DNA from: Gemmatimonadales bacterium
GTDB lineage: Bacteria; Gemmatimonadota; Gemmatimonadetes; Palauibacterales; Palauibacteraceae
NCBI GenBank assembly: GCA_009841005.1
Contig: VXMR01000090.1
Location: 1-40,473 of the forward strand
Reading direction: 5' to 3'
Length of the DNA: 40,473 nucleotides
Under the pieces are notes generated by a model that saw only the letters and a program-made list of their open reading frames with translations, did not search any database and was not told the origin of the DNA. This document shows positions 33,231-40,473 of this stretch, in pieces. The translations under genes were made by a program, and so were the position numbers. The first letter of the stretch is position 1; each line of letters opens with the position of its first letter.

Positions 33231-35566
33231 GGCTCATGGGACGGTTCGCCGTGGTGGTGTGCGGCGTGGGGGCGGCGCTCTCCATCCCCGGATCGCCGGC
33301 GGCTGGTCAGGACGTTCCTGCCGCCCTGACGGCGGCGGACTACGAGCGGGCGGAGGGGCGGCTTGCGAGCCAGGTGAATCCGCTCGTGCTCGGGGCTTCC
33401 GTCCTCCCCGTGTGGCTGGAGGACGGACGGTTCTGGTATCGGAACCGGTTCGAGGGCGGCACCGAGTACGTCGTCATCGATCCGGGGGCGGGGACGCGGG
33501 GGCGCGCCTTCGACCACGAGCGCATGGCCGGCGCGCTCGCTGCGGCGACCGGCGAGGAGTACACCGCCTTCGCGCTCCCCTTCGGAGATCTCGCTCTCGA
33601 GGCCGGGTCGGTACGGTTCGAGGTCGAAGTCGAAGGAGAGACGTACGCCTGTGGGCTCGACCCCGACCGTTGCGAGGCGGTCCCGTCTCCCGAGGCCCCG
33701 CCGGCGCGCCGCTTCGACATCGTATCGCCGGATGGGACGAAGGCGGCGTTCATCCGCGACCACAACCTCTGGCTCCGCAGCCTGGACACGGGAGAGGAGA
33801 CCCAACTCACGGAGGACGGGATCGAGGACTTCGGCTACGCGACGAACAACGCGGGTTGGGTAAAAAGTAACCGTCCCGTCCTCAAGTGGTCCCCCGACTC
33901 GCGCCGCATCGCGACCTTCCAGCACGACGCGCGCGGGGTGGGGATGATGTACATGGTCACGACCGAGGTCGGGCACCCCGAACTCGAGGCGTGGCGCTAT
34001 CCGCTCCCGGAGGACTCGGTCATCTTCCGCATCCATCGCGTGGTGATCGACACGGAGGCTCAGGCGGGGAGCCGCATCGTCCGGCTGGACATGCCCCCGG
34101 ATCAGCATCGGTCCACGGTGTGCGACCACGTCGCGTGCGGCGGGACCTTCTCCGACGTGGAATGGAGCGCCGATGGCTCCCGGTTCGTCTTTGTATCGAG
34201 TTCGCGCGACCACAAGCGGGCGCAGGTTCGCATGGCCGACGCGAGCACGGGCGAGGTCCGCGACCTGTTCGAGGAGATCGTGGAGACGTTCTTCGAGTCC
34301 CACGCCAACTGGCGCTATCTCTCCGAGTCCGAGGAGATCCTCTGGTACTCGCAGCGCGACGACTGGGGACACCTTTACCTCTACGACGCGAACACCGGGG
34401 AACCGAAGCGGCAGGTCACCTCGGGCGCGTGGCAGGTGGAGGACGTGCTGGCGGTCGACGCGGAGGCCGGGGAGATCCTCTTCATGGGGAACGGGCGGGA
34501 ACCCGGCGATCCCTACTTCATGTACCTGTACCGCGCCGGTCTCGACGGCGGGGACATCCGACTCCTCACGCCCGACAGCGCGAACCACGTGGTCTGGCTC
34601 GCGCCCGACGGCGAGACGTTCGTCGACCAGTACTCCACGCCCACGATCCCGCCCGTGACCGTCGTCCGGGACATGGATGGCGAGCTGTTGCAGACCGTGG
34701 TACGGGCCGACATCTCGCGCCTGGAGCGGACCGGCTGGCAGCCGCCCATCCCCTTCACCGTGAAGGCGCGCGACGGCGAGACGGATCTGTTCGGACTGAT
34801 GTTCCGTCCCTCGAACTTCGATCCGGCCGCCGCGTATCCAGTGATCAACTACCTCTACCCGGGGCCGCAGAGCGGCAGCGTGGGGAGCCGGAACTTCCGC
34901 GCCGCGCACCGCGACCTGCAGTCGCTGGCCGAACTCGGATTCGTCGTCATCGAACTCGACGCGATGGGGACGCCGAGGCGCTCGAAGACGTTCCAGGACG
35001 CCTACTACGGGAACATGGGCGACAACGGGCTCCCGGATCAGATCGCGGGCATCCGCCAACTCGCGGACCGCCACCCGTGGATCGACATCGACCGGGTCGG
35101 GATCTACGGCCACTCCGGCGGCGGCTTCGCCTCCACCTCCGGGATCCTGCGCTACCCCGACTTCTACAAGGTCGCCGTCTCGCAGGCGGGGAACCACGAC
35201 AACCGCAACTACGAGGACGACTGGGGAGAGAAGTACCAGGGGCTGCTCGAGGAGTACGCCGACGGCACCACGAACTACGACAACCAGGCGAACCCGCTCG
35301 TGGCGGAGAACCTGAAGGGCAAGCTACTCATCGCACACGGCACGATGGACACGAACGTCCCGCACTCGAACACGATGCTGGTCGTGGACGCCCTCATCGC
35401 CGCCAACAAGGACTTCGACCTGTTGCTGTTCCCGAATCGCGGCCACGGCTTCGGCAACGAGCCCTACATGATGCGCCGCCGCTGGGACTACTTCGTCCGC
35501 CACCTCCTCGGCGCCGAGCCGCCCCCCGAGTACGAGTTCGGCAAGCTGCAGCCGCTGGTGCCTTGA
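33227..35566 (+). CDS. Secreted dipeptidyl-peptidase IV-like S9B peptidase
   Basis: GTG 33227 overlaps the VOC stop (GTGA) and has GGAGGAG at 33215-33221; ATG 33236 is an alternative. The signal peptide ends near AAGQD. Residues about 30-500 are the DPP-IV N-terminal propeller (VSPDGTKAAFIRDHNLWLR, WSPDSRRIATFQ), including a helix-like segment EEIVETFFESHANWRY. The catalytic domain has nucleophile Ser630 in IYGHSGGGFAS, Asp in AHGTMDTNVP, and His in FPNRGHGFG. All triad residues are present. The family removes N-terminal dipeptides, often after proline. This is the second secreted S9 enzyme within 5.5 kb, on the opposite side of the ArsR promoter region. Confidence 0.94.
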   Translation: MRLMGRFAVVVCGVGAALSIPGSPAAGQDVPAALTAADYERAEGRLASQVNPLVLGASVLPVWLEDGRFWYRNRFEGGTEYVVIDPGAGTRGRAFDHERMAGALAAATGEEYTAFALPFGDLALEAGSVRFEVEVEGETYACGLDPDRCEAVPSPEAPPARRFDIVSPDGTKAAFIRDHNLWLRSLDTGEETQLTEDGIEDFGYATNNAGWVKSNRPVLKWSPDSRRIATFQHDARGVGMMYMVTTEVGHPELEAWRYPLPEDSVIFRIHRVVIDTEAQAGSRIVRLDMPPDQHRSTVCDHVACGGTFSDVEWSADGSRFVFVSSSRDHKRAQVRMADASTGEVRDLFEEIVETFFESHANWRYLSESEEILWYSQRDDWGHLYLYDANTGEPKRQVTSGAWQVEDVLAVDAEAGEILFMGNGREPGDPYFMYLYRAGLDGGDIRLLTPDSANHVVWLAPDGETFVDQYSTPTIPPVTVVRDMDGELLQTVVRADISRLERTGWQPPIPFTVKARDGETDLFGLMFRPSNFDPAAAYPVINYLYPGPQSGSVGSRNFRAAHRDLQSLAELGFVVIELDAMGTPRRSKTFQDAYYGNMGDNGLPDQIAGIRQLADRHPWIDIDRVGIYGHSGGGFASTSGILRYPDFYKVAVSQAGNHDNRNYEDDWGEKYQGLLEEYADGTTNYDNQANPLVAENLKGKLLIAHGTMDTNVPHSNTMLVVDALIAANKDFDLLLFPNRGHGFGNEPYMMRRRWDYFVRHLLGAEPPPEYEFGKLQPLVP

Positions 35567-35859
35567 TCCGCGGCGTGGGTTGGAACATCGCGGACCGGCG
35601 GGCACCGTGGCGGCAGCTTCTCGCCATGGGGGCAGACAGTCGAGGGGTTTACGACGCGGGCGCTCCTCAAAAGACGGGAGCCAGTTGCGGCACCAAGGAT
35701 CTGACGACCCTCTCCGGGCACCACTTCCGGCTCCAAGCCAAGACATTGCAGATTCCTAACGGCGCTGCAACCTCCGCGCACTCGGGTTCTGGGCCACGCC
35801 CCCGGATCCGCGGGACGCTGGCGAACCTTCTCCTCGAAGGACTTCAGAGGGAAGCGTGA
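35563..35859 (+). pseudogene. Decayed N-terminal remnant of an endonuclease/exonuclease/phosphatase gene
   Basis: Overlapping the peptidase stop (TTGA), this 98-codon frame begins IRGVGWNIADRRAPWRQLL, which aligns with residues 6-24 of the intact downstream protein (IRVVNWNIAGRREPWRQLL), and the next residues (AMGAD versus EMGAD) also align. At DNA level about 75 bases (35563-35637 versus 35883-35957) match at roughly three quarters identity. After MGAD the similarity ends abruptly: the catalytic Glu, Asp-Asn and His motifs are missing and the rest resembles nothing I know. The simplest reading is an old partial duplication that has decayed. A short expressed peptide cannot be excluded. The remaining sequence to 35867 holds no other recognisable gene. 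Confidence 0.7.
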
Positions 35860-35867
35860 GGAGGCCC

Positions 35868-36653
35868 ATGGCTGGACGGAAACCGATTCGAGTTGTGAAC
35901 TGGAACATCGCTGGCCGGCGGGAGCCGTGGCGACAACTTCTGGAGATGGGTGCCGACGTCGCGTTGCTCCAAGAGGCAAGGAACCCGCCCCCGGATGTCG
36001 CGCCGCAGGCGATCGGAGGAGAGCCTTGGCTCAAGCATCAGTTCGACCGCTGGTGCCGGGTCGTTCGCCTCTCGGACCGAGTCCGCGTTGAGCAGTTCAC
36101 GCAGATCGATCCTATCAGCGTGGCGGAGCCTGACCAGATGCCGGTCAGCGGCATCGGCATCAACGCGACCGCGCGCATCGTGCCCGCGGTCGGGGAGCCG
36201 TTCATCGCTGTGTCCATGTACGCCCGCTGGATGCGGCCCCATCCCTCGACGCGGAGCAACTGGAGGGTCGGCTTCCCCGATGGGTCGGCGCACCGCGCCA
36301 TCTCGGACCTGTCGGCCTTCATCGGCAGCGAGGACCCCGGATCGCATCGCATCCTCGTGGCCGGCGACCTCAACATGAGTCCCGACGCATGGCCGGAGGG
36401 CGAGGAATACTGGAACCAGCGTGAACGAACGGTGTGGACGCGCATGGAGGCACTCGGCTTCCAATACCTGGGGCCGCACGACGGTCCGACGTACCATACG
36501 ACCCGCGGATCGCCCGAGCGCCCATCCGGCCAGCTGGACCATGTCTTCGCGTCGCGAGGCTTCTCCAATGCTATCGCTGTCCGAGCATTGAACGAGCCTG
36601 CCGAATGGGGCGCCAGCGACCATTGCCGGCTAGTGATTGAGGTGTCGCCGTAA
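35868..36653 (+). CDS. Endonuclease/exonuclease/phosphatase family protein
   Basis: ATG 35868 follows GAGGAGG by three bases; GTG 35856 is an in-frame alternative. The 261-residue cytoplasmic protein has the EEP motifs in order: IRVVNWNIAG, the metal-binding Glu in VALLQEAR, VAGDLNMSPDAWP, QLDHVFASRG, and the final ASDHCRLVIEV with the catalytic Asp-His pair. EEP enzymes hydrolyse phosphodiesters in DNA, RNA, lipids or nucleotides; the substrate of this one is not evident. It follows a decayed partial copy of itself and lies downstream of the peptidase on the same strand. Confidence 0.92.
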   Translation: MAGRKPIRVVNWNIAGRREPWRQLLEMGADVALLQEARNPPPDVAPQAIGGEPWLKHQFDRWCRVVRLSDRVRVEQFTQIDPISVAEPDQMPVSGIGINATARIVPAVGEPFIAVSMYARWMRPHPSTRSNWRVGFPDGSAHRAISDLSAFIGSEDPGSHRILVAGDLNMSPDAWPEGEEYWNQRERTVWTRMEALGFQYLGPHDGPTYHTTRGSPERPSGQLDHVFASRGFSNAIAVRALNEPAEWGASDHCRLVIEVSP

Positions 36654-36796
36654 GCGAGAGGGCCACAATCGGGCCCCAGCGGACATCGTCCATTCTTCCG
36701 GAGAAGTGACGCGAGCCGACGTTTTTGCGTCATCGGGATGACGGGCAGGCCTCCGGCTCCGGAGGAGACCGGGCTCCCGACTCCTGGAGGGCATCG
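36654..36796 (+). other. Intergenic region with small palindromes before the lipoprotein gene
   Basis: Two perfect inverted repeats are visible: TGACGC (36707-36712) with GCGTCA (36727-36732), enclosing a TTTTT run, and CCTCCGG (36750-36756) with CCGGAGG (36759-36765). GGAGG at 36786-36790 is the ribosome site for the next gene. Whether the palindromes terminate or regulate transcription is unclear. Confidence 0.4.
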
Positions 36797-37159
36797 ATGA
36801 AACGCCTCGCCGTGCCCATGACACTTGCGATCGTCCTGTCGGGCTGTGGGCCGATGATCATGACACGGCCGGCGAATGTCGACGCGGGCGGATTCGATTG
36901 CGTGAGTGCGACGCTGCAGCGGCTCGGATACATGATCACCGCCGGCGACCGGTCACTCGGGTTCGTGAGAGCGGAACGCACGCATGGGCTGTTTCGGGAA
37001 ACCGATGTCCTGGTCGTCAACTACGTCGTCGCCGGCACGGTGGACGACGAATCGGAGGATACGGTCCAGGTGAGGGTCTCCCGACCCGGCGGGAAGGGTC
37101 CGAGCAGCAACGGTGTCTCCGACGCCGAGCACTTGCTGGACCGGTGCGGGAAGCCCTGA
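36797..37159 (+). CDS. Small hypothetical lipoprotein
   Basis: ATG 36797 lies six bases after GGAGG. The 120-residue product has a short signal peptide and a clear lipobox (AIVLSGC-G), so it should be lipid-anchored. The mature part has three more cysteines region-wide (FDCVSATL, LDRCGKP), two of which could pair, and an alternating pattern of short strands (DVLVVNYVVAG, DTVQVRVSRPG). I do not recognise a family. It ends 15 bases before the large outer-membrane protein gene and may be co-transcribed with it. Confidence 0.8.
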   Translation: MKRLAVPMTLAIVLSGCGPMIMTRPANVDAGGFDCVSATLQRLGYMITAGDRSLGFVRAERTHGLFRETDVLVVNYVVAGTVDDESEDTVQVRVSRPGGKGPSSNGVSDAEHLLDRCGKP

Positions 37160-37174
37160 ACCACGGGCCTCCGC

Positions 37175-39472
37175 ATGCGTGAAAGGAAACGGTTGACCCC
37201 ACCGTCGAGGGTCGCTGCCACCTTGGCCATCGTGCTGGCTGCAGCCCCGCAGGGAACAGCTTCCGCTCAGATCCAGGACTCCCTTCCCCGCGCTCCTGCT
37301 CCCGGTCCTGCGGGGGACGCCTACCTGGACGAGACCGCCCGCCGGCTCGTGCTCGGGTTGAAGGCCGCCCGCGACACCGCGCGCCTGACGATCGACGCCT
37401 ACACGGCGCTGATCCGCGAACGGATGGGTTTCGAGATGCCCTCCCAGGAGCGCAATCGGCCCTGGATGCATGGCGAACGCACGGCGCGCGTGCGGTGGTC
37501 GCGCGAGGAGCCGACCGTCGTGCACGTGCTCGCGGCCCGGTTCCGGGAGCCACTCCTCGACCCCGACGACTCGGAGTTCTTCGGCGGGCTGCGGGCGGAG
37601 CGGTTCGCGGCCGATCCGCTGGGCGACCCCTTCGAGTTCGGATTCACCGTCTTCGGGCGGTCCTTCGGGCAGTCCCCGGAGGCCGAGATCGCGACTCGCA
37701 GTCCGCTGGGGCCGGATTCCGAGCGCCACTACCAGTTCCGTTCCGGGGACACGACGACCGTTCAGTTGAGCAACGGCAGCACCTTGCGAGCGGTCGCCGT
37801 CTCCGTGATTCCCCGCTACTCCAGCATCCGCCTCGTCTCCGCGATCATGTGGATCGACGCGGAATCCTATGGGCTCGCGCGCGTCGCCTACCGGCTGGCC
37901 AAGCCGGTCGACCGAGAGATGACCTGGCAGTTCCGGAGCGGTGGGCAGTGGCGCCCAGGCCTGAATCTCGACATCGGTCCGCGTGACTCCGCCGACCGCG
38001 TATCCACGCCCGATTCAGCCCGCTATCGACCCGGCTTCTTCGACCGGTTGGTCAACGGCGTGATCGACGGGGTGTTGCCTCGCCTGCGGCTGGACATCTC
38101 GACGGTGGTTGCCGAGTACGAACTCTGGGAGATGCGCCACTGGTTGCCCCGAAGCGTGACATGGCGGGGGGACATCGGCGCGCTGGAGGGAGTCACGGCC
38201 TCCAGTCTGGCGCCTCTCGCCGTTCCGGTGATGATCGACTGGACACTCGAAGTCGAGGACATCCGCGAACGGGGCGCGCGAGCCACGCCGGGGACGCCCG
38301 CCACGGCCGCGGCGGCGCTTCGGCTCTGGCGCCAGGAGGGGGACAGCATCAGCGGGGCGCTGGCGGAGGCAGCACCGGGCGAGATGGTCACCGTCACGCC
38401 AGCGGACCGGGAAGCCCTGGCCGCGAGCGACCTGCTGCCCCAGACCGTGTGGGCGGAGGATCGCGGAGTCGACGATGCAGCCGTCGGGCGGATCGCGGCG
38501 GAACTCGCGGCCATCGGCGCCGGCGACGGAGGGGAGCGCGCCGAGGCTCCGAGCCCCTGGCTCTTCGATGCCCCCGGCAAGACGCTGCGGCTCCTGCGCT
38601 ACAATCCGGTGGAAGGCGTGTCCCTCGGAACCCGCCTGCAGCGCGACCTCGGCTGGGGGCGCGCTGCGCTGACGGCGAGGGTGCCGACTGCGCGTACGGC
38701 GCCGGACCTCGACCTCACCCTGCAGCTCAACTATCCCGGCCACACGATGCTCTTATCCTTCTACCGGTCGTTGCGGAGCGGCGAGCCGGGCGAAGGGACC
38801 CGTACGCCTGGGATCTTCGTGACGGGAGACGCCGCGGACTTCCACTGGTCGCACGGGGCCGCGCTTCGGTTCCTGCCTCGCGTCGGCGAGCGGAACTGGC
38901 TGTCCCTCCGCCTCTTCGCCGAGCAGGACGCCGAAATCGCGACCGACGTCCGGCGGAACCGGGTCGGGACGGCCGTCGCGTGGCGGCCCTGGTGGGGAGG
39001 GCGACGGCCCGGGTCGTTCGGTGCGGGCGGCCGCGTCGGCGTCGGCGCATCGGCCGGGGACAATCCGCACGTGAGGGCCATCGTCGAGGGGGCGGTGGTG
39101 ATCCCCCTTTCCTCCCGACTGCTGCTGGGCATGCAGGCCGGCACGGCCCGCGTGTGGGGCGACCCGGCGCCGCACGACCTCTGGCACATAGGCACCAGCG
39201 GCCGCTGGCTCCGGGGCCACGCGGAATCGGTCCGGGGATCGCGCATCCGCATGGCCAGAATCGACCTGCAGCGACGGATCCGCTTCCTCCGCCTCTCCCT
39301 GTTTGGCGACTGGGCGTCCGCCGGAGGCGACGACTTCTACGCCGTGGGCGCGGGACTCGTCTTCATGGACGGCATCGTACGGGTGGATGTGGCCCGCGGC
39401 CTGAGATGGGGCGGGGAGCGTGCCGCCGACCCCGTCCTGAAGCTGCACTTCCGCGGCGACGCGATCTTCTAG
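37175..39472 (+). CDS. Large outer-membrane barrel protein of unknown function
   Basis: The 765-residue protein starts at ATG 37175 with a signal peptide (RVAATLAIVLAAAPQGTASA). Residues about 45-330 form a soluble beta-rich part, including IMWIDAESYGLARVAYRLA, reminiscent of the LolA-like or DUF5686-type periplasmic domain. From about residue 470 (LRLLRYNPVEGVSLGTRL) to the end, alternating amphipathic strands predict a barrel, and the last residue is Phe (RGDAIF), the usual assembly signal. Related layouts occur in Bacteroidota and Gemmatimonadota, but I cannot name a function. It lies downstream of the small lipoprotein, which could be a partner. Confidence 0.8.
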   Translation: MRERKRLTPPSRVAATLAIVLAAAPQGTASAQIQDSLPRAPAPGPAGDAYLDETARRLVLGLKAARDTARLTIDAYTALIRERMGFEMPSQERNRPWMHGERTARVRWSREEPTVVHVLAARFREPLLDPDDSEFFGGLRAERFAADPLGDPFEFGFTVFGRSFGQSPEAEIATRSPLGPDSERHYQFRSGDTTTVQLSNGSTLRAVAVSVIPRYSSIRLVSAIMWIDAESYGLARVAYRLAKPVDREMTWQFRSGGQWRPGLNLDIGPRDSADRVSTPDSARYRPGFFDRLVNGVIDGVLPRLRLDISTVVAEYELWEMRHWLPRSVTWRGDIGALEGVTASSLAPLAVPVMIDWTLEVEDIRERGARATPGTPATAAAALRLWRQEGDSISGALAEAAPGEMVTVTPADREALAASDLLPQTVWAEDRGVDDAAVGRIAAELAAIGAGDGGERAEAPSPWLFDAPGKTLRLLRYNPVEGVSLGTRLQRDLGWGRAALTARVPTARTAPDLDLTLQLNYPGHTMLLSFYRSLRSGEPGEGTRTPGIFVTGDAADFHWSHGAALRFLPRVGERNWLSLRLFAEQDAEIATDVRRNRVGTAVAWRPWWGGRRPGSFGAGGRVGVGASAGDNPHVRAIVEGAVVIPLSSRLLLGMQAGTARVWGDPAPHDLWHIGTSGRWLRGHAESVRGSRIRMARIDLQRRIRFLRLSLFGDWASAGGDDFYAVGAGLVFMDGIVRVDVARGLRWGGERAADPVLKLHFRGDAIF

Positions 39473-39489
39473 TCCCGAGGGCCGGGCAG

Positions 39490-40377
39490 CTACAGTCGAA
39501 GTCTTCTCTGGATGTTGAATCCGAGGCGCCACGAGTTCGTGTCGAAGAAGTCCTCGGAGGCGCCGGCGAGCGTATGCGTCGGATTCATCCGATGCTGATT
39601 GGTGACGACGATCTTGAAGAAGTGTCCCGGCGTGCGGATTTCGACGCCGAAAGAGGCGGAGTCGTACTCCTGGTCCTCCCTCGCGCTGCTGAAGATCCAC
39701 TCGCCGAAGAGGCTCCACATGCGGCTGAGGTAGATCTGACCGGTCGCACCCACTGAAACCGCGGTCTCCCGGTCGAGATCCTCGATTCGCGGATTCCAGA
39801 GGAGCGTGGGCACGACACCGAGTGCTACGCGGTCGGCGACCCTGGTGTTGGCGATCACCTGGACGTAGGCCTGCATCTCGTTGTCCTCGGCCGTGCCGTC
39901 GTAGCGTCCGCCGGCGACCGAGCTGGCGCGGGGCGCGAGCGCGTGCCCGTGACCCGCGTGGCTGTCGTCCGGCTCGACCTGCAGGTTCCACGCCATGCCG
40001 GTCTGCGCCGCGAAGTCGACGGGACCGGTGGCGCCATCGAGCCGCAGCCCGGCGAAACGGGCGTTGAACTCCAGGTTGTCCAGGCTGTTGGAACGAAGCA
40101 CGCCGATGGTGACGTGGTCCTGGGGCGTATACGCCAGCCCAAGGCGATTCAGTACGAATCCATCGAGGCCCCACAGGTCGCTCGCACCGCCCGACAGGTA
40201 GCCGAACCGGTGGGAGATCTCGATGTGCAGGTTGCCCGCGCGCGACGGGGCCGCGGTCGGCAGGGTCGCGGACTGCGTGGAGGCGAAGACGTTCTGGGCG
40301 ACGGCCGCACCCGGCAAACCCAGGCAGACCGCGAGGACTCCGATGACCTGTTGTCGTAGCGATCCCGAAATCAACAT
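39490..40377 (-). CDS. DUF5777 family beta-barrel protein
   Basis: ATG 40377 is preceded by GGAGGG and starts a signal peptide cleaved near AVAQN. The 295-residue protein has the DUF5777 pattern: a start NLHIEISHRFGYLSGGASDL, LNRLGLAYTPQDHVTIGVL, further strands such as VALGVVPTLLWNP and GQIYLSRMWSLFGEW, and a basic end (FNIQRRLRL). A His-rich loop (DDSHAGHGHAL) might bind metal. Members are outer-membrane proteins often encoded near cytochrome or YceI-like genes; no such neighbour is visible here. It is convergent with the large barrel gene, 17 bases between stops. The 96 bases upstream to the window edge hold its promoter but no recognisable gene. Confidence 0.88.
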   Translation of the reverse strand: MLISGSLRQQVIGVLAVCLGLPGAAVAQNVFASTQSATLPTAAPSRAGNLHIEISHRFGYLSGGASDLWGLDGFVLNRLGLAYTPQDHVTIGVLRSNSLDNLEFNARFAGLRLDGATGPVDFAAQTGMAWNLQVEPDDSHAGHGHALAPRASSVAGGRYDGTAEDNEMQAYVQVIANTRVADRVALGVVPTLLWNPRIEDLDRETAVSVGATGQIYLSRMWSLFGEWIFSSAREDQEYDSASFGVEIRTPGHFFKIVVTNQHRMNPTHTLAGASEDFFDTNSWRLGFNIQRRLRL

Positions 40378-40473
40378 GTGCCCTCCGGCTCCAAGTTGGG
40401 AAAATTCAACAAGATCTCTGTTCCAGTCATCCCGGAACCTTCAGTAATGATGGCGAGCGGTCAGGAAGCGGAC

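Overview
The window is GC-rich chromosomal DNA from a Gram-negative bacterium: there are signal peptides, lipoboxes, outer-membrane barrels, a TolC-type channel and periplasmic binding proteins. Two secreted S9 peptidases, a DUF5777 barrel, a DUF3500 protein, an amidohydrolase and frequent GTG/TTG starts together recall Gemmatimonadota. That assignment is inferred from gene content only; no rRNA or other marker gene is present. I saw no tRNA, rRNA, CRISPR array, transposase or phage gene. Genes are tightly packed, and many stop/start codons overlap (TGATG, GTGA, ATGA, TAGTG, TTGA).

Region 1 (1-6157) is a signalling island. On the minus strand are a receiver-PP2C phosphatase, an orphan LivJ-type periplasmic binding protein and a membrane histidine kinase with a helical extracytoplasmic domain, translationally coupled, followed by a truncated secreted amidohydrolase. 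Divergent on the plus strand are an RsbW-like kinase and a STAS antagonist. The likely flow is ligand-loaded binding protein, histidine kinase, receiver-phosphatase, STAS protein, then RsbW-like switch. The final target is not in the window.

Region 2 (6242-15455) has an OprP-like porin on the minus strand and, divergent from it, a six-gene plus-strand run: ammonium channel, circularly permuted ATP-grasp ligase, alpha-E protein, transglutaminase-like protease, TorF-like porin, and an unusual fusion of a TolC/NodT outer-membrane lipoprotein with a DUF1028 (Ntn-hydrolase-fold) domain and a TPR-like tail. The ATP-grasp/alpha-E/transglutaminase trio is a known but functionally unresolved cassette predicted to make peptides or amide-linked products. 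Its linkage to an ammonium channel and an export-channel/hydrolase fusion is the most novel part of the window.

Region 3 (15498-24434) has a DUF3500 protein (minus strand), then a five-gene polyamine-type ABC importer operon with two tandem paralogous binding proteins. That operon ends in a long RNA-type hairpin. A class-C-type serine hydrolase (minus) and a class IV aminotransferase (plus) follow.

Region 4 (24431-32363) has a PQQ-type sugar dehydrogenase (minus), a COG2907-type flavoprotein (plus), and a minus-strand run of S9 peptidase, a membrane protein with a degenerate K+-channel-like pore, and an SLC13/RCK transporter.

Region 5 (32455-40473) starts with an ArsR-type regulator whose promoter carries a clear inverted-repeat operator. 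It is coupled to a VOC protein, a DPP-IV-like peptidase, a decayed and an intact endonuclease/exonuclease/phosphatase gene, a small lipoprotein, a large outer-membrane protein and a convergent DUF5777 barrel.
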